Below, one piece after another: positions 63,898 to 64,000 of a DNA stretch of 64,000 nucleotides. The DNA comes from Trueperaceae bacterium (lineage in GTDB: Bacteria > Deinococcota > Deinococci > Deinococcales > Trueperaceae): the NCBI GenBank assembly GCA_011389865.1, contig JAABTL010000012.1:1-64000 (forward strand), given 5' to 3'. Both the position numbers and the translations under genes were made by a program. The notes beneath the pieces are model-generated. The model saw only the letters and a list, made by a program, of their open reading frames with translations. It did no database searches and was not told where the DNA came from. Within the stretch, counting starts at the first letter, position 1, and each line of letters opens with the position of its first letter.

Positions 63898-64000
63898 ATG
63901 GCCACCGACCTGGTACGCATGGAGGGCATCGCCAAGTCGTACGGTCCCGTGACCGCGCTCGACGGCGTCGACTTCTCCGTCCGCGAGAACGAGATCGTGG
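63898..64000 (+). CDS. sugar ABC transporter ATP-binding protein, 5' fragment (window edge)
   Basis: MATDLVRMEGIAKSYGPVTALDGVDFSVRENEIV; start 1 nt after the permease stop. Confidence 0.8.
   Translation, partial: MATDLVRMEGIAKSYGPVTALDGVDFSVRENEIV

Overview
64-kb window of a high-GC chromosome. Gene content (CarH/LitR with an LdrP-like Crp, RNase R, SPOR/TPR proteins, many leaderless-type promoters) suggests a Deinococcota (Truepera/Deinococcus/Thermus-like) bacterium; this lineage call is inference. Roughly 1-46.5 kb is dense and mostly core-like: rpiA (partial), acpS, a putative B12/light-responsive carotenoid operon, rnhA, pheA, carB, rnr, polyprenyl synthase-rex-SPOR-TPR, rlmN, glgC, ftsH, a kinase-less PASTA protein, a heterodimeric ABC exporter and ugpBAE. 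A tRNA-Ala(CGC) at 46.53 kb is followed 3.7 kb later by a 43-nt copy of its 3' half (40/43 identical). The pair brackets a BTAD/STAND ATPase regulator and one small ORF, so this looks like a tRNA-borne island or its remnant. About 50-56.6 kb is accessory, with decayed genes, exported proteins and a subtilase. About 56.7-64 kb is a divergent catabolic cluster: phosphotriesterase-like, FAD oxidoreductase, SDR and SIS on one strand, and ROK kinase plus an Rbs-type ABC importer on the other. Strongest second-look items: (1) tRNA-bracketed STAND cargo, (2) 20-bp phased array in the glgC leader, (3) PASTA protein with a vestigial kinase N-lobe, (4) complete CarH photoreceptor motifs in an ATGA-coupled operon, (5) the catabolic cluster, (6) TANNNT elements 5-9 nt upstream of at least 15 start codons. 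All calls are from reading the sequence and the supplied ORF translations; no database search was run.
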